Shown piece by piece: positions 20,249 to 35,922 of a stretch of 64,000 nucleotides of DNA. The notes below the pieces were generated by a model, which worked only from the letters and a program-made list of their open reading frames with translations, ran no database searches and was not told the origin of the DNA. The position numbers and the translations under genes were made by a program. Location: contig OX940869.1 in NCBI GenBank assembly GCA_954871525.1, positions 23,278,001-23,342,000 on the forward strand, read 5' to 3'. Positions within the stretch are counted from its first letter, which is position 1. Every line of letters begins with the position of its first letter. Origin of the DNA: Parietaria judaica (taxonomy: Eukaryota > Streptophyta > Magnoliopsida > Rosales > Urticaceae).

Positions 20249-23106
20249 CTAACTTGTCTGTGGCAACGTATTTTGATACGTCTTATCCTCCATAAAGCCA
20301 TGAGTATATTGCCCAAATGATATGAGGGAGATGGTTGTTTTTTGGAATCACAATTCGACTCTACAAAGTTCATGACATATTTAAAAGAAAAAGCTTTTAC
20401 AACTTCCTAGTAACGTGGAACTCGCTAGGGTTGTTGTTACCTTGATAAAGGCCTCGCAGGGTTACCGGAGGTTTTCCAGTGGGTCTATTTTTTTGCTCCT
20501 TAGCCGGGGAGTCTCCTGAGGCTGTCGTAGCCTTGTCGGATTGTCTGACTTGTCTTCTCGGATGCGGGCTTCAGTCTTGGGTCTTGCCATCTTTACTTGT
20601 GTGGGTCTGAGCCTTGCCAAAATGGACTTATGGGCTTTGAATTTACGATATAAGTCCCATATGTTATATAATCTGAAAATTACATAGAACGATAACTATA
20701 TTTTTTTTTCCAAGTGTTATATTCTTAGAGTGAGTAAATATAGTATTGAATAATAAAATATGTATTGGAAATCAGTTAGCATAGCATTGAAAAATATGTA
20801 TTAACCATCTACAGTGAAATAACAAAATTAATATATAACTTCTTAAAACAGATTTAATAATTATGCTATGTCGTAAATTACATATAGATTAAATAATATT
20901 ATTGCACCATGGAATATTGTTGAAACATGAATTTTGCGTATTTATTATTAATTATTCATGTTATCTTATTGGCTTATTTACGGAAAGTATTGACATGTTT
21001 GATGATCATGACAGCTGGAAGATATTTCAGGAAAGTCTTAGAGTCGCACATGTCTAGGTTCGTGGGCATCCTGAATCAAGGAATGACTAAGTCAACCTCT
21101 CCCTGCAATGAATGGAGAATTATGTGCTGGATTAAATGATGAAGATTGCAGATGATTTCTTATCAGTGGAGAGAATCAAGGAGCTAATTTCAGTCATCAA
21201 GTCGAGAAAATATCATTGGCCATCTCCTATATGTCTCGGCTGTTGAGTTCCTATTTCGACAACTCTTAGAGATACATTCTGAGAAAAACCTTCAGAAGAA
21301 GGCAATCAGCAATTCTTGAGTGAAGTGAAAAAGATAGGGACGTTCGTAGCTGATTGGTGCAAGAGGATCTTGCATTCATCAAAAGTTCAAGTACTGGATG
21401 TCAAAGATGTTGGTGTGACGACAAGGGGGGGTTTCCTTTTGTACTTTGGGTCCATATATATTATTGATTATAATGATCTCGTGTAACTCTTGCTTGATTA
21501 ATCTAGGTGAATGCCCCGCAGAAGTAAGACAGGAAGTCTGAAACGCGTTACAAAAAATTATTGGTGCGCGCTCTTTACTCTTCTGCACCCGCGTCACATT
21601 ATTACCGTTATATGCTTATCACGTAATAATCTAAGTAAAATGGGAAAATACTTCTTAATTCTTGTGATTGCAAAATTCAATTTTGATGCAAAAGTACATA
21701 AAATAATTGTATGGTAAATAAATTCTCATTCAAATATTTTCATGTGCAACTGTGACTGGTAAGGTTAGCATAATTCGGTAGGCTCTAAGAATTTGAATAA
21801 CTAGAATTCAATTCATGTATGTAATTCAAAATATCGACCCCGCTTTCATGTTGGTTGGCACGTCCATACTTAGGATTTCTAATTCCTTCAAGAAATCATC
21901 CGCGTCAATACCTTGAACTTTATTGTGCTCCATTACCTTTGTAAAGCTGGTGCATAAACTCTTCAAAGTATTGCTATTTGTGGGTTTTAGTTTCTTCAAA
22001 TCAAGTAAAAAAAAACCCCAAATTGCTTTTAAAAATTATGAAACTGCTTAAATTTAAATGACAAAAAGAAAAACCATATTAAATCATGGGACAATATCAT
22101 GGATGAAATTGTTCAAATTTAAACTCTTCAAAGTATTGCTATTTGTGTTTTTTAGCTTCTTCAAATCAAGTAAAAAAAAAAACCCGAAATTGCTTTCAAA
22201 ATTATGAAATTGTTCAAATTTAAATGAAAAAAGAAAAAGAAAAACCATATTAAATCATGGGAAAAGAGCAATCTATATGAGCCAACTTGCACAGTACCAA
22301 ATGAGATGTTCTATTATGATATTGAATGAAGATTTAGTTTTATCGACAATGTAGAGAGGATCGTGATTTTTAAACAGTTTTTTGTCAGATTGTGTTGCTA
22401 CTTCACTGCAACTGTCATTAAATTGTTTTTATTTTTATTTTTATGAATTTCGTTTCTCTCTAAATCCTGGTTTCATTTACATATCCCTTGCAATATCTAA
22501 AGCATCTATCATAGTAGTCTAAAATCCTGTTTCTTTGTATTCTCTCAAGTAGACAAGTAGATCGTCTTTTCAATTTTTTGATGGTGATATCAATTTGTAT
22601 ATCCTTATTCTAAAGAAGTTTTATGACATTGTTAACAACAAACAACAAACCGTACAAAATCATCAATCCCAACAAAAACTCAAAGTTTTGAATATAGTAA
22701 TTTGCTAGAGATTCAAACTTCACTTTTTTTTTTGCATCTTCATCATCGTTTTGAATATAGTAATTTGCTAATGATTTTAATAAAAAAAATGGGCTCCTAA
22801 ATTTAATATAAGTGATTATAATATATAAAAAAATAATTTAAATGATTTTAGACCCCTTAAATTTTATTCTTTGAGGTCCTTAAATTTAAAATAATTTTTT
22901 TACTAGAAATGCAAGCTACTCCTCCTCCCCAAAGCTCGTGCGTCTCTCCCTAATTATTAATTTGAAACCTACAATCAAATCTCTCAAATTATTTTTGAAT
23001 AGTATTCGTGACTTAACATTTGGTTGTCAGATCAAATGAGAAACCTTATATTGTTATTGGTTTTGTTGACGTTTGTGTTGCGGATCGATATGCTCTAATA
23101 CAGATT
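20249..23106. other. Intergenic stretch with decayed repeats
   Basis: 20400-20660 is GC-richer and may be the other half of the LTR cut at 16137. 20980-21420 reads like a very decayed coding piece on the plus strand (FDDHDSWKIFQESLR, SVERIKELISVIKSRK), broken by stops and not identified. A 165 bp tandem duplication lies at 21956-22262, and a short duplication of GAATATAGTAATTTGCTA at about 22690-22770. Nothing I can call a gene. Confidence 0.45.
21956..22262. repeat. Tandem duplication, period about 165 bp
   Basis: AAACTCTTCAAAGTATTGCT occurs at 21956 and 22121. Both copies continue through TTCTTCAAATCAAGTAAAAA to CCATATTAAATCATGGG. The second copy is slightly shorter. Confidence 0.9.
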
Positions 23107-23451
23107 GTTGGGATATCGGTATGTTATAATATTGATTCCCTAGGATTTTCTAACGTATCTAGACCCTAAAGGATCTCCGTCACCCCAATAAGAAATTATG
23201 ATCGTTGTGAATACCTCGGGGATCGACCTTTAAAAAATATTTTATGGATTAAAGTCTCATACCAGTAATCATGTCAATTCCGTCCGTGTAAAAACAACTC
23301 ATAATTAATTTCCCAAATCGTTATAAACTAATTATCTTGATTTTAATTAACACTTGTTCGATTTTTATTCTGAGCCTTGAGTATAAGTAAACAATTTTCT
23401 TAATCGATAAATAAACTAACGCGTACCTTTTTATCTCTGATGTCTCTTACT

Positions 23452-23735
23452 TAGAGCTGCAACTCGCGATGTCGCGATGTATTGCGACTCGAATCGTCAA
23501 AATCGCGAAAATGACCGTCGCGATGCGTCCCGACTGTGCCAAATCGCGATGCATCGCGATGCGTCGGATTGATGACGTGGCGAGGTGAGATTGGGCGAGA
23601 GAGTTTGGCGTGGATTTTCACCACAAATCGCGACCCATGGCGATTTTGACCAAATAATCGTGACCCATCGCGATTTTGCCAAACCCGTCGCGACCCATCG
23701 CGATTGACCCAAACCCATCGCGAGTTGCAGCTCTA
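23452..23735. mobile_element. CpG-rich hAT MITE, 284 bp
   Basis: A perfect 20 bp terminal inverted repeat, TAGAGCTGCAACTCGCGATG, lies at both ends. The flanking 8 bp are CTCTTACT and CTCTTGAA, matching at five of eight. The inside is built from repeats of TCGCGA, ATCGCGAT and CGCGACCCAT, so CpG density is far above the surroundings. TAGAG-type ends and 8 bp duplications fit hAT. No coding. Confidence 0.88.
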
Positions 23736-24109
23736 CTCTTGAAGCTTTCTGCGATTTTCTGTGTAGAAGATTCTCCCAAAAGTCTTCCAATATACTATAA
23801 AGATAGTGTCCGTATCTGCTATCGTGAAACTTATCCTGGTCAAATGTCTAATCCCAAAATAAAAGTATTAGGAGCACTCTATTATACTCTGTAGTGATTA
23901 AATAAAAGATTATATAAATTGAACCGTACAAGTCCACGATGCTCAGGACATAACCGATTCCAATATGATCATCTAAGCGACCTTATCGTACTATCATCAG
24001 TGACAGACTTAATTGATGATTTCTGATATAAATCTTGTCCGTCCAGTATGAAGACAGTTTATACGTGATTAAACTTAACAGTGCCCGGACTGCACTATGA
24101 CCTGGTAAT

Positions 24110-26822
24110 TGTTGGGGAAAAATATTTAATGTCCCCTCCGTCATTTCTCGGGATGGGCCCTCGATCCATCGGGGTAACCTTTAAAAATTTGTTTTTACAC
24201 GGAAAGGCCCATTTTACACTTTCCTAAGTTACTTCCTTTTCTAGAATCGAGCACCAAGATAACGGAGATTCAATCGGTTAAGTAATTAGTTATTTATTCA
24301 AACACGTAATTATTAATTCTAGTCAAGGAAATAAATAAAGTAATAAAATGGTTTTGCATTTATTTACCCAATGCATAAGGCCGTACCTATTTCTCACGAT
24401 GATTTCCACTGCGCTTTCTGAATTTGGGCAGACCTTTGAGAATGCGCCTAGGGAGGTTGAGCAGAGCTTCCGCACGACTTCTAAAACGACAAGGAAACTC
24501 CCAAAGCCTTCCGCGATATTCTCTAGAATTTCCTCGTACACAAAGCGTGGGCTTCGTTTGACGGAACTTCGTTGCTTCTAGCCTAGCCGATTTCTAGAGA
24601 GAGAATTCGAGAGCTTCTTTTAGAGAGAGAGCTCGAATTTTGCATGTGAGAGTGTTATGGAAATGTGATGCTTAAGCCTTGTATTTATAGTAAAAGGCAT
24701 GCACACATAACTTCCAATTTTAGATAAATCAATTAACCTTAATTAGTGTCAATTACAAATCAATCAACCCTAATTAGTGTTAATCATAAATAAATCAAGA
24801 ATCAATTCCAACCTTCCCATTTAAATAGGAGTTCGAAATTATGATGATTGAAATACCTAAGATTTAATTTCATATGATTTAAATATGTATCATGAAAATC
24901 AAATACCTACCATATTAGGTAAAATTCGATTTCATCATATTTTAATCAAGGGAATAAATTTTCTTTAATTAAAATAAATACCAAGAAATTCAATTCCATT
25001 CCATGAATAGGTGTTGTCGATTTCTAACATTATTTTTAATCAAAAATTAATTCAAATTAAATCAATTTAGGTGACACATGATGTATCAATCTTTTCCTTA
25101 TTTGTAAATAACCTATCAATTAAATAATGTCATGAATCAATCATTATTAATTCTCATGCATTATGAATCTTTATTTAAAACTTGCAAATCAAGTTCTTAT
25201 GATTCATGCATAATTAATATTCATGATATGATTCTTATTTATTTAATTTAGATTAATACCATATTTGAATATGATTAATTAATATCTTAAATTACCATAA
25301 CATATAAATTTCGATTTCTACTCATGTTCAAAATCGCCAACTTATTGCTTGGTAACCAAGCTTGGTAATTTCCATGATTCAAAATCTTACCTTATATGTT
25401 TATCATGATAATTAACATAATTAATCTTTAATTAAAATATGATAAGGAAAATACCTAGTGGGCTTATCCACCAAGGCTTGGTCGAATTTCCTCTCTTACT
25501 ATTAGCTAAGATTAAACCCAATGGACCTAGCCCATTAATTTTATCTTTAAGTAATTCTAATGAATTAACATAACCTCTTGTTAAGATATATAATTCATAT
25601 CTTTTTCTCTGTAGATTTTACACATAAAATCATAGAAGAAAAAACTCTTAGAATTAAATTTACTACATCATTAGTGTTTACAATTTATTACAGTTTTGAT
25701 TTTTTCCGATCAGCTATTTCTTTGGCAAAACTTTAGGTACTTTTGCCGCAACTTTTTGAAACTTTCCGAAACTTAACACAAGGTTCAGTTTCAATTTTTC
25801 TATCATAAATTAGAATAACAAATATCCTAATTGTACGATTGGTCCTTTACAGGGCTATCATGGGGACCATGGACCCACACCACTTAAGCTCCAACAGATT
25901 AATCCGTTAACTCTGGTGTTACTCCACTAAAAACCCGAAGCTGTACTCTTTAGTGATGCGAATAATATATTTCTTATATCTTAAGGTGTCCAGTGATATA
26001 ATCAAATCCCAGTGATTAATCTTTCACTTGATGATTCACACGTGAGCAGGCGTTTTACCGTTTAGCCCCTTAGTGCTTTTCTTCCTGAATTCCATCGGTG
26101 GTATTGTAGACGACTCACTTTCGATTTCGAGACGTAAGCTGCGCATGAGTCACGTACTACTTCTCACGACCGACAATTCCGGGAATCAGCTTAACTTAGT
26201 AAAAAGCTATGTGATATCCATATCTGTGATCGAGCTACCCTTCCCTGTCGACTATCATGTTCCCAATATAGCGGCTTTGGGAACAGCGTTATGTTGTGTT
26301 CTTTAACTAGCAAATAAAATAACAATCAAGCTAACAGTCAGGGTTCAAGATCACATCAGGATTTAGATTAATTACCATTTGACCATCTTTTACGACTTAG
26401 TTCAAAGTTGTCAGTGACGGTCTTAGTTGAGCAACTTTTAGAACTTAGTCAAGTCCTATCCAGTACAAAGACACTTCGTACTTAATACACTTAATGGGTA
26501 TGACACACATATCTATCCAGAATAGGATTTTCTCCATTTAGTCGTATTAATGACTTTATCAATTAAGAGGCTCCCACCCGCTTAATTAAGTCACAGATAC
26601 ATTTAAGTTCATTTATTGCATCTATCAATTCTTCCTCACATTGACTCTTGTGTGATGGATAGATTACAATTGCATTCCATTATGAACTATGGATTAACAT
26701 TCGATTATACGTAAAGAACTATAAAAAATATTATCATAATAAGTGCCTTCTTTATTAAGAGTGACGTCATAAACTTTTACAATGGGTAAATAAAACATTG
26801 TTTAAGGGCAATATGCCTAACA
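24110..26822 (-). mobile_element. Solo LTR, 2713 bp, with target duplication GTAAT
   Basis: On the minus strand it starts TGTTAGGCATATTGCCC at 26822 and ends CCCCAACA at 24110. GTAAT is duplicated exactly at 24105-24109 and 26823-26827. There is no primer site, polypurine tract or coding region, so this is a single recombined LTR. A TATA box lies at 24682-24689. It is inserted in the outer LTR 23107-27151. It shares phrases such as GGAGCTTAAGTG and TCCATGGTCCC with the element at 16138. Confidence 0.93.
24682..24689 (-). promoter_or_regulatory. TATA box of the solo LTR
   Basis: Minus strand TATAAATA, followed by AAGGCTTAAGC and a CT-rich leader with CTCTCTCTCTAAAAGAAGC. This is a standard LTR promoter layout, pointing toward lower coordinates. 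Confidence 0.6.
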
Positions 26823-27319
26823 GTAATAGGTCACCACATAAATGTGATTAAATTTATTAATGGTCGTTCACCCCTTAGAAATTCTCATTTCTAATCTAGA
26901 CCATGGACTTATTCAAGTTCTTTACTCGTGATATTCAAACCTCCTCACGTAGACTACTGTGATGATTTATCACGAGAGCAATATTAAAGAACTAAGGATC
27001 GAACATTCAATTAATTTTCTCTATCCTTACTATGAGATGACTATATAAGATTAGCATTAATAAGAATCATTCATTCCTAGGACAACAACCATAATCTTAC
27101 ACAAGTGAGATTAGCATCTTAATAGAGGGCATACTGAAATATGTCCAACCGTTTGAACATATATCATGAATATTTTTTTAATCGCGTCTATCATTTCTCA
27201 TAAATTTTTTCGCAAATACTATATGTAAAGAATTCACAATAATATTTTGGTGGAATTTGAATTATAATAATACATGTAAGAAACTCCTCATTAGTTATAA
27301 ATTTAAGTAATTTAAATAT

Positions 27320-27859
27320 GGGAAATTTGCGGTGGAAGTTATCAAACTCATCAATTTTTATTTATAAATAAGTCACTAAACTTATTTTAGCGGAATAGTC
27401 ATCGAACTCATTAGTTTCTTATAGATTAGTCACTAAACTTATTTTTTGGCGGCGAAAATTTCTAACGTCGTATTTCTATTGCAAATACACCGTCGCATTT
27501 CTATTGCAAATACACCTTTACAACGTTGAATGCCATTTTTTTTTTGCGATGTTAGACACGCCACATCACTACATATAACTACATACCATATGTGAGTCTT
27601 TCTTGACCGTCCTTGCGACCGCGCTCTATTGCTCGTATTCGGGTGTATTCTAGTGATGAGAGCTACTACAGCCAGTAGGCTGCGGTCGGGAGGACGATCG
27701 AGTGATGTAGCGCGTCTACCATTGTGAAAAATATGGCATTAACATTGTAAGGGGGTATTTGCAATAAAAGTATGACGATAGTGACTTTCGCCACCAAAAA
27801 AAGAGTTTAATGACTTATTTGAAAATTGATGAGTTCGATGAATTTCTCCGCAAATTACC
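27320..27859. mobile_element. Long-TIR MITE, probably MULE-derived, 540 bp
   Basis: The left GGGAAATTTGCGGTGGAAG and the inverse of the right end, GGTAATTTGCGGAGAAATT, open an inverted repeat of about 150 bp. It passes through AACTCATCAATTTT, AAGTCACTAAACT, TTGGCGGCGAAA and TTTCTATTGCAAATACACC, with mismatches. The centre (27590-27720) is GC-richer and non-coding. Flanking 9-mers (TTTAAATAT, TTTTTAAGT) do not give a clean duplication. Confidence 0.75.
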
Positions 27860-28187
27860 TTTTTAAGTAATGATAGATGTATATAGGTTACTAACATACA
27901 ATATTTGAGGAAGAGTCTGAATAATAATAAAATCAATAATACATAAAAGTAAATTCATAAAAATATATAGTAGTAATTAGAATATGATTATTTTTTGTAA
28001 TTTATTTTATTCAATGATAAGAAACATAATTTTATAAATTTATTCTAAATAATTTACTAAATATTTTTTATTTTGGAATATAAAAACAGAAAATGAATAA
28101 AATAAATATAAAATTCATAACCAAAACGGCCGCCCCGTCTTAATTTAAATGAAACTATTTATCTTTGTGATGTTTATTTACAATCTA
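27860..28187. other. AT-rich spacer, no gene
   Basis: Strongly AT-rich sequence. Nothing recognisable. Confidence 0.5.
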
Positions 28188-28874
28188 CAATAGAACCTCT
28201 ATAAATTAATATTGTTGGGACCGGCAAAAAATATTATCTTATCGGATTATTAATTAACATGTAAATTAATAATTTATTAATTTATAAATTAATAAAGAAA
28301 AAACTATTAATCAACTATAATTATATAAACATCCTTACTAACAAAAGAAATATTTCAATTTATTATATCGAGAATATTAAAGTATCAATATTAAGAATAT
28401 CAAGTCAAGAGAGACTTTTATGATTTAAAAAGATTGTATTAGAGTACCAATGTCTGAAATATTAAAGAGCCCAATGATATTAAAGATGAATAACAAAAAC
28501 TTCTTAGAGTAGTGATAATTAAAGCTATAATAATTATTGTTGTATTCATGAAAAAGAAACAAATTACTATAGAATCATATTTTAAGAAGACTGCATAATT
28601 AGTGATGTAATGTTATTTTTTTATTTAATGTGATTTCATAGTTATTTATTTTATATTTTATTTATAGTTATTTTATAATTATTTATGTAATTTTTTTATA
28701 TTGAATTATTAATTTAGATATTACTTGGGACCTATATACTTTCTAAAAAAATATTATTTTATAAATTTAGCGAATTATTAATTTATCTAGTTAGGCCTGA
28801 GCCGGGACCGGAAAAAAATCTTATTTAATCGTTACTATTAATTTATGGAGTATTAATTTATAGAGGTTCTAATG
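28188..28874. mobile_element. Emigrant-like (pogo-type) TIR element, copy 1
   Basis: Starts CAATAGAACCTCTATAAATT after TA and ends TTTATAGAGGTTCTAATG. From memory the Arabidopsis Emigrant TIR begins CAGTAAAACCTCTATAAATT, so this is a close relative. TA target duplications are expected; the left is TA and the right has become CA. No intact coding. Confidence 0.8.
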
Positions 28875-29100
28875 CATAATGTAGTCTAAGATATAAAGAA
28901 AAGGTATATATAAATAATTATTAATTAGCTTTTAATATTATTAATTTATCTAGTTAGGCCCGAGCCGGGACCGGAAAAAAATCTTATTTAATCGTTACTA
29001 TTAATTTATGGAGTATTAATTTATAGAGGTTCTAATGCATAATGTAGTCTAAGATATAAAGAAAAGGTATATATAAATAATTATTAATTAGCTTTTAATA
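28775..29100. repeat. 163 bp tandem duplication over the MITE right end
   Basis: About 28775-28937 is repeated as 28938-29100. By eye the only difference in the core is CCTGAG against CCCGAG. It duplicates the right end of the Emigrant-like element (TAGAGGTTCTAATG) plus about 60 bp of flank, so it arose after insertion and is young. Confidence 0.93.
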
Positions 29101-30048
29101 TCAGTAATTATATATATCTAGGTAATTGCAGAATCTTGGATACGATAATTCAAGCGAAAAGCAGTGTTAAGTAAATACGTAAGCTATTTCCAATTCAATA
29201 TACCATCTCGTAGCTCTAAGATGTAACACGTTATTTGTATTTCCAAAAGCTTATTAATTGTTATATTTTTCTCATGGTTTGAATTTATTAATTGTGACTT
29301 ACTTGAAATGTCCAACCCCTCTCTGATTGATTGATTTATTTTTATTATTTTTGCAAGAAATAAATGTAAATGCAATTTCCACAAAAACTAACCTTAAGAA
29401 AAAGTTTTTGCCCGAATCACAAGTAATTCAAATCTCCACTCTTCCATATTTTTCTTGCCCTCTTTTTCTTTATTCCAGCTAGCAAATTTTCATTTATTTA
29501 TTTGATTATTTATTTATTTTAATGTTGAAAGTATTAGGTACGTTCTTGCTTGGCCAAAGGCATGTGAATTGTCTCTTTAAGCACCGAATTATGACATTCA
29601 TGTGGTAGCATTTAAGGAGGGCACTAGCACTTGTACACCAATTCAAACACCTCACACTATATAAATATTACATATATTAATTTCACTTAATCTTCGTATA
29701 TTGAAATTCTTAATATTATAATATTATGCTTTATTTATACGTATATTAATTTCACTTAATCTTCATATCTTGAAATTCCTAATTTCGTCAAATTTTCTGG
29801 CTTCTAGAAGTACTAAAAGAAGTGTTTTAATTTAAAAAATATATATAAAAATTATATTCCGCAAGAATATTAATGCTGATTCAAAATAGACATCAAAGAC
29901 TATAAATAATTCGCTGAGGTTATTAACTCCGTTCACAATATGAAAACAATGGTACATACTTTAGGACTACAATATAAATATATATATATACATATATTGT
30001 GTTTTACAATTTCTTTTTCCGAACTTGCTCAAATAGTATCAAAAGACT
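29101..30048. other. Intergenic, no gene seen
   Basis: AT-rich. A 72 bp imperfect duplication around TATTAATTTCACTTAATCTTC is at about 29675 and 29742. A TATA-like CTATATAAATATT lies at about 29656 but no gene follows it. Confidence 0.5.
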
Positions 30049-30056
30049 GTCCCAAA

Positions 30057-30570
30057 CAAGGTTCTAAATATCGATATCGATGTCATTTCGCACTCCCTAT
30101 TTTACGGATATATCGCTTGTCGACGGGCATGCCGACGGATAAATGGGAAGAAATGGATATTACGCCTGCCGATTATACCGTATAAATTTTACGGATATTA
30201 TCGCTTGCCGATCGAAATTACCTATTTAATATATTTGACACATAGTTATAGTCTAGAAAACACACTCATAAATCATAACATAATACAAACATATAACATA
30301 AAAGTCATAACTCATAACATAATGTCGACATAACATAAAATAAGTTAGGCATCATAATAAAGTCATAGAGTACGAACATAAACACGAAGCATGGTTCTAA
30401 ATGTCGTTATCGATGCGTTTCGCACTCTCCATTTTACGGATATATCGCTTGCCGACAGATAATTGAGAAAAAATGGATATATCAATTTCCTGCGAATATC
30501 GTATCGCATTTCTCATTTTCTGGGCACGTCGTGGATATATCGACGGTATATCCGGATATTTAAAACCATG
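30057..30570. mobile_element. hAT-type MITE, 514 bp
   Basis: The left end is CAAGGTTCTAAATATCG and the right end, inverse, is CATGGTTTTAAATATCC. Flanks are GTCCCAAA (30049-30056) and GACCCAAG (30571-30578), six of eight identical. It shares CATTTTACGGATATATCGC with the element at 14744-15740. A second left-type end (CATGGTTCTAAATGTCG) at about 30393 inside suggests an internal or nested copy. Confidence 0.75.
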
Positions 30571-30578
30571 GACCCAAG

Positions 30579-31569
30579 GAGATTAAATATTTGTAAATAA
30601 ATGGATTATGATAGTATCAAAATTGAATGAGACAATCTAACTATTGCTCATAGGATTCTGATATTATCTTTAAGGCTTCCGAAAACAGCTCATACAAATT
30701 ATATTAGAGGAGTCAAATTAGTATATCTTTCATTTTAATAGACGGGATTCAATTTCCATATGAATTGACTCGTTTGTGTTTCGCAGGGACAGATACTATG
30801 ATTATCTATTCTAATAATCTTCATACACTTAGAAGAGTCTTTGTTTGGATGGGGAAGGATTAGCATGGTATTCGTTAAACATGTTTAAAATGTTGAATTA
30901 TTTTTGTTGTTAAATATTTTTGTTGTGTGGTCTTGACTCTAACTAATGTAATTATCTAAATCAAGTCTCTATAATGTAATATATTTTTTTTTATCCCAAT
31001 ACTATTAATTCATAAAAGTTTTACTATATAGCATATAATTAATCTCTTATATGTTTAACTTCATTTTATCTTTATGTTACCGTAATTTTTCTCCATTTTA
31101 TAACGGTTGAAATATAATTATAAGGCGAGATCACAATACTTTTGGGCACTAATGATAAAAGAAACAATGTCTAGCTTGGCGTGGAAGAACTAATAAAACG
31201 AAAACCAAAATTTTCTTATGATCATGGTCCATGGAATTATTTGTGATTTATTAACCTATGCATTATTGAATTTAACCTATTACATATATATGTAGAGACG
31301 GCTGTATCTATATTATAGATTAATAATATATATATATATATGCATCAATAAAATAATCTATGATATATTAATTATATATGCGCGGTCTTAGTGTTGTTAA
31401 GATTATCTTCGAGAACGCACATGATTCTGTCAAATTTTAGGTCTTATTGAGTTTAATATTCGCAAGACTTTTTTTCTTTCTCAATATACATTAATCACAA
31501 CTATAACCATGTATAAATTAATAAACAAGGTCATGTATAAAATATATCTGATAGGATCACATAAAGAAC
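30579..31569. other. Intergenic, no gene seen
   Basis: AT-rich sequence with short (TA)n runs near 31330. Nothing recognisable. Confidence 0.5.
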
Positions 31570-34320
<2,751 letters not shown>

Positions 34321-34580
34321 TTTATTGCTCTCAACCAACATGTTTAACAATAAATATGAACTTTACATATTTTTCCTTGTGTTCTAGCATCAAGAGGGGC
34401 ATATTGCTTACACACTTCCCTTCAGTGAAAGAACTACATTGATTCTAATCAGTAGAAATTAATATCTAAATCTACTAAGAAAGAAAAAAATATTATAGCA
34501 AAAAAAAAAAACTCCCAAGTTTTCTCATAAACATACATATGGTCCAATTAATTTATAGCCACTACTAAAGAACAAATAAG

Positions 34581-35922
34581 TTACTTTAAAAATAAACTAG
34601 CATCTTCATGATCTAGAATCATATCGCTGAGCAACTGTTCTTTGCCTTGATTAAGACCTTCATCAAACAGCCATTTCTCTAGCAACGAAAGCGGTAATTG
34701 CCCACTTGCGCCGCTAGGATCGGGCTTCCTCTCGTGACCATCGTCGTGGAAAAAGCTTGCCTCGGGAGACATGGGCCGCGAGAAGTCCGAGTTCGACGAC
34801 TCTAAGGACTGGTCGAACCCAAACAGTGACTCGAACGCCTCGGACAAATCGATACTGTTGTTGCCGCTGGTATTCGCTAGCTGATCGGTGATGTTGCTTG
34901 GTGTTCCTTGCTCACTTGACCCCGAGTCGGTACCATATGCCGTCCCAAAGTTATTGCTCATGGAAGTGTTGGTACTTTGCGTTGTGGCCGTTGAGCTTGT
35001 GAGCTTGGCTTTCTTGCTCGGAGGACTATTTCTCATCCAGCTCTTGAGCAGCTTCGCAATGTTCTCGGCGCTAGAGGCATATAGATTACTCGACGAGATC
35101 TGAGGCTGATCCAGCTTTACTAGGGTTTCATCAGAGACAAGCCCCATCGAGGGTTTGAGATCAAGATGAACATGATGCTCAGGCAAAGACGACAACAATT
35201 GCGTCGACGGAGAGGATTTCTCGGGGCTGAGAGCTTCGGAGAGCGCTTGCTTCGCCATTCCGATATCGGTTTGCAGCCTCCTCTCCCATTGGCCTCTGGA
35301 CATCGGCGGTTGCGGAGACGAAAACCCGTCTTTCGAATTGGCCGTGTTACTGCCGGTTTGGCTCATGAGCTGCTTGTTGAGCTTCTTCTTCAAGTAAGTA
35401 TTCCAGTAGTTTTTAATGTCGTTGTCCGTTCTCTGTGGGAGATATGAAGCGATTGCAGCCCATCTGCAACGCAATAAATGTGCCATAAATTGTTAGGTTC
35501 AAAGATCAGACGTCCTCATATATACACATCTGAATACACATATTAAAAATATAAATAAAAATCATATAATACCTATTTCCCAAAAGAGCTTGGAGATGGA
35601 TGATCATCTTCTCTTCATGATCAGTGAAATTACCACGCTTGATCCCGGGTCTCAGGTAATTAGTCCACCGAAGCCTACAGCTCTTACTACACCTTAGCAA
35701 CCCTGTATTATATATCAAACAAGAATGATCAAATTATGATCAACATGCATGCAATGACAGAAAATTAAGGTTTCAATGATGATTATTACCTGTATTGGTG
35801 GGAACAGCCCTCCAATTCCCAGGACCATGTTCTTGGATATATGAGACCAGAATGATGTCTTCTTCAGGAGTCCAAGGACCTTTCTTGACACCTTCTTTAT
35901 CGCAACATGGAGGCCTACCCAT
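34581..35922 (-). CDS. R2R3-MYB transcription factor, subgroup 1 (MYB30/MYB306-like)
   Basis: Three exons: 35922-35790 (133 bp), 35702-35573 (130 bp) and 35463-34581 (883 bp), joined at GT-AG sites, giving 381 residues. The first two lengths are the classic R2R3-MYB exon sizes. The protein starts [21 protein letters not shown]2 spans about residues 14-61 and R3 about 67-112 ([20 protein letters not shown]). Subgroup 1 marks follow: [20 protein letters not shown] at 144-163, [15 protein letters not shown] at 216-230, and [10 protein letters not shown] near 348. It is a nuclear DNA-binding activator family. Known members act in cuticular wax synthesis, drought and ABA response, stomata or pathogen-induced cell death. 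Which of these applies here cannot be read from sequence. The bHLH-interaction signature in R3 is not seen. All splice sites and the frame are intact, so this is the one likely functional host gene. AATAAA-type signals lie at 34321-34326 and 34273-34278. Confidence 0.96.

Larger units (their letters stand above)
23107..27151 (-). mobile_element. Outer LTR with degenerate primer site, interrupted by two insertions
   Basis: On the minus strand the LTR starts near 27151 (TTGGACATATTTCAGTATG, with the first base of TG changed) and ends at 23107 (ATATCCCAACA). Directly after its end the minus strand reads CTGTATTAGAGC, a weak match to the methionine-tRNA primer site TGGTATCAGAGC. Without the inserted solo LTR (24110-26822) and the hAT MITE (23452-23735) it is about 1 kb. 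No gag-pol follows to the left, so only this end of the element is left. Confidence 0.65.

Noticed and set aside
20927..21139. Plus-strand 70-residue frame as a membrane protein gene
   Set aside because: A hydrophobic start but no family match, an AT-rich setting, and stops around the adjacent coding-like pieces. At best a decayed fragment.
23452..23735. CpG island or gene promoter
   Set aside because: Perfect 20 bp terminal inverted repeats and a partial 8 bp duplication show it is a MITE. No gene starts there.
34888..35447. Plus-strand open frames over the MYB gene
   Set aside because: Antisense shadows of MYB exon 3.
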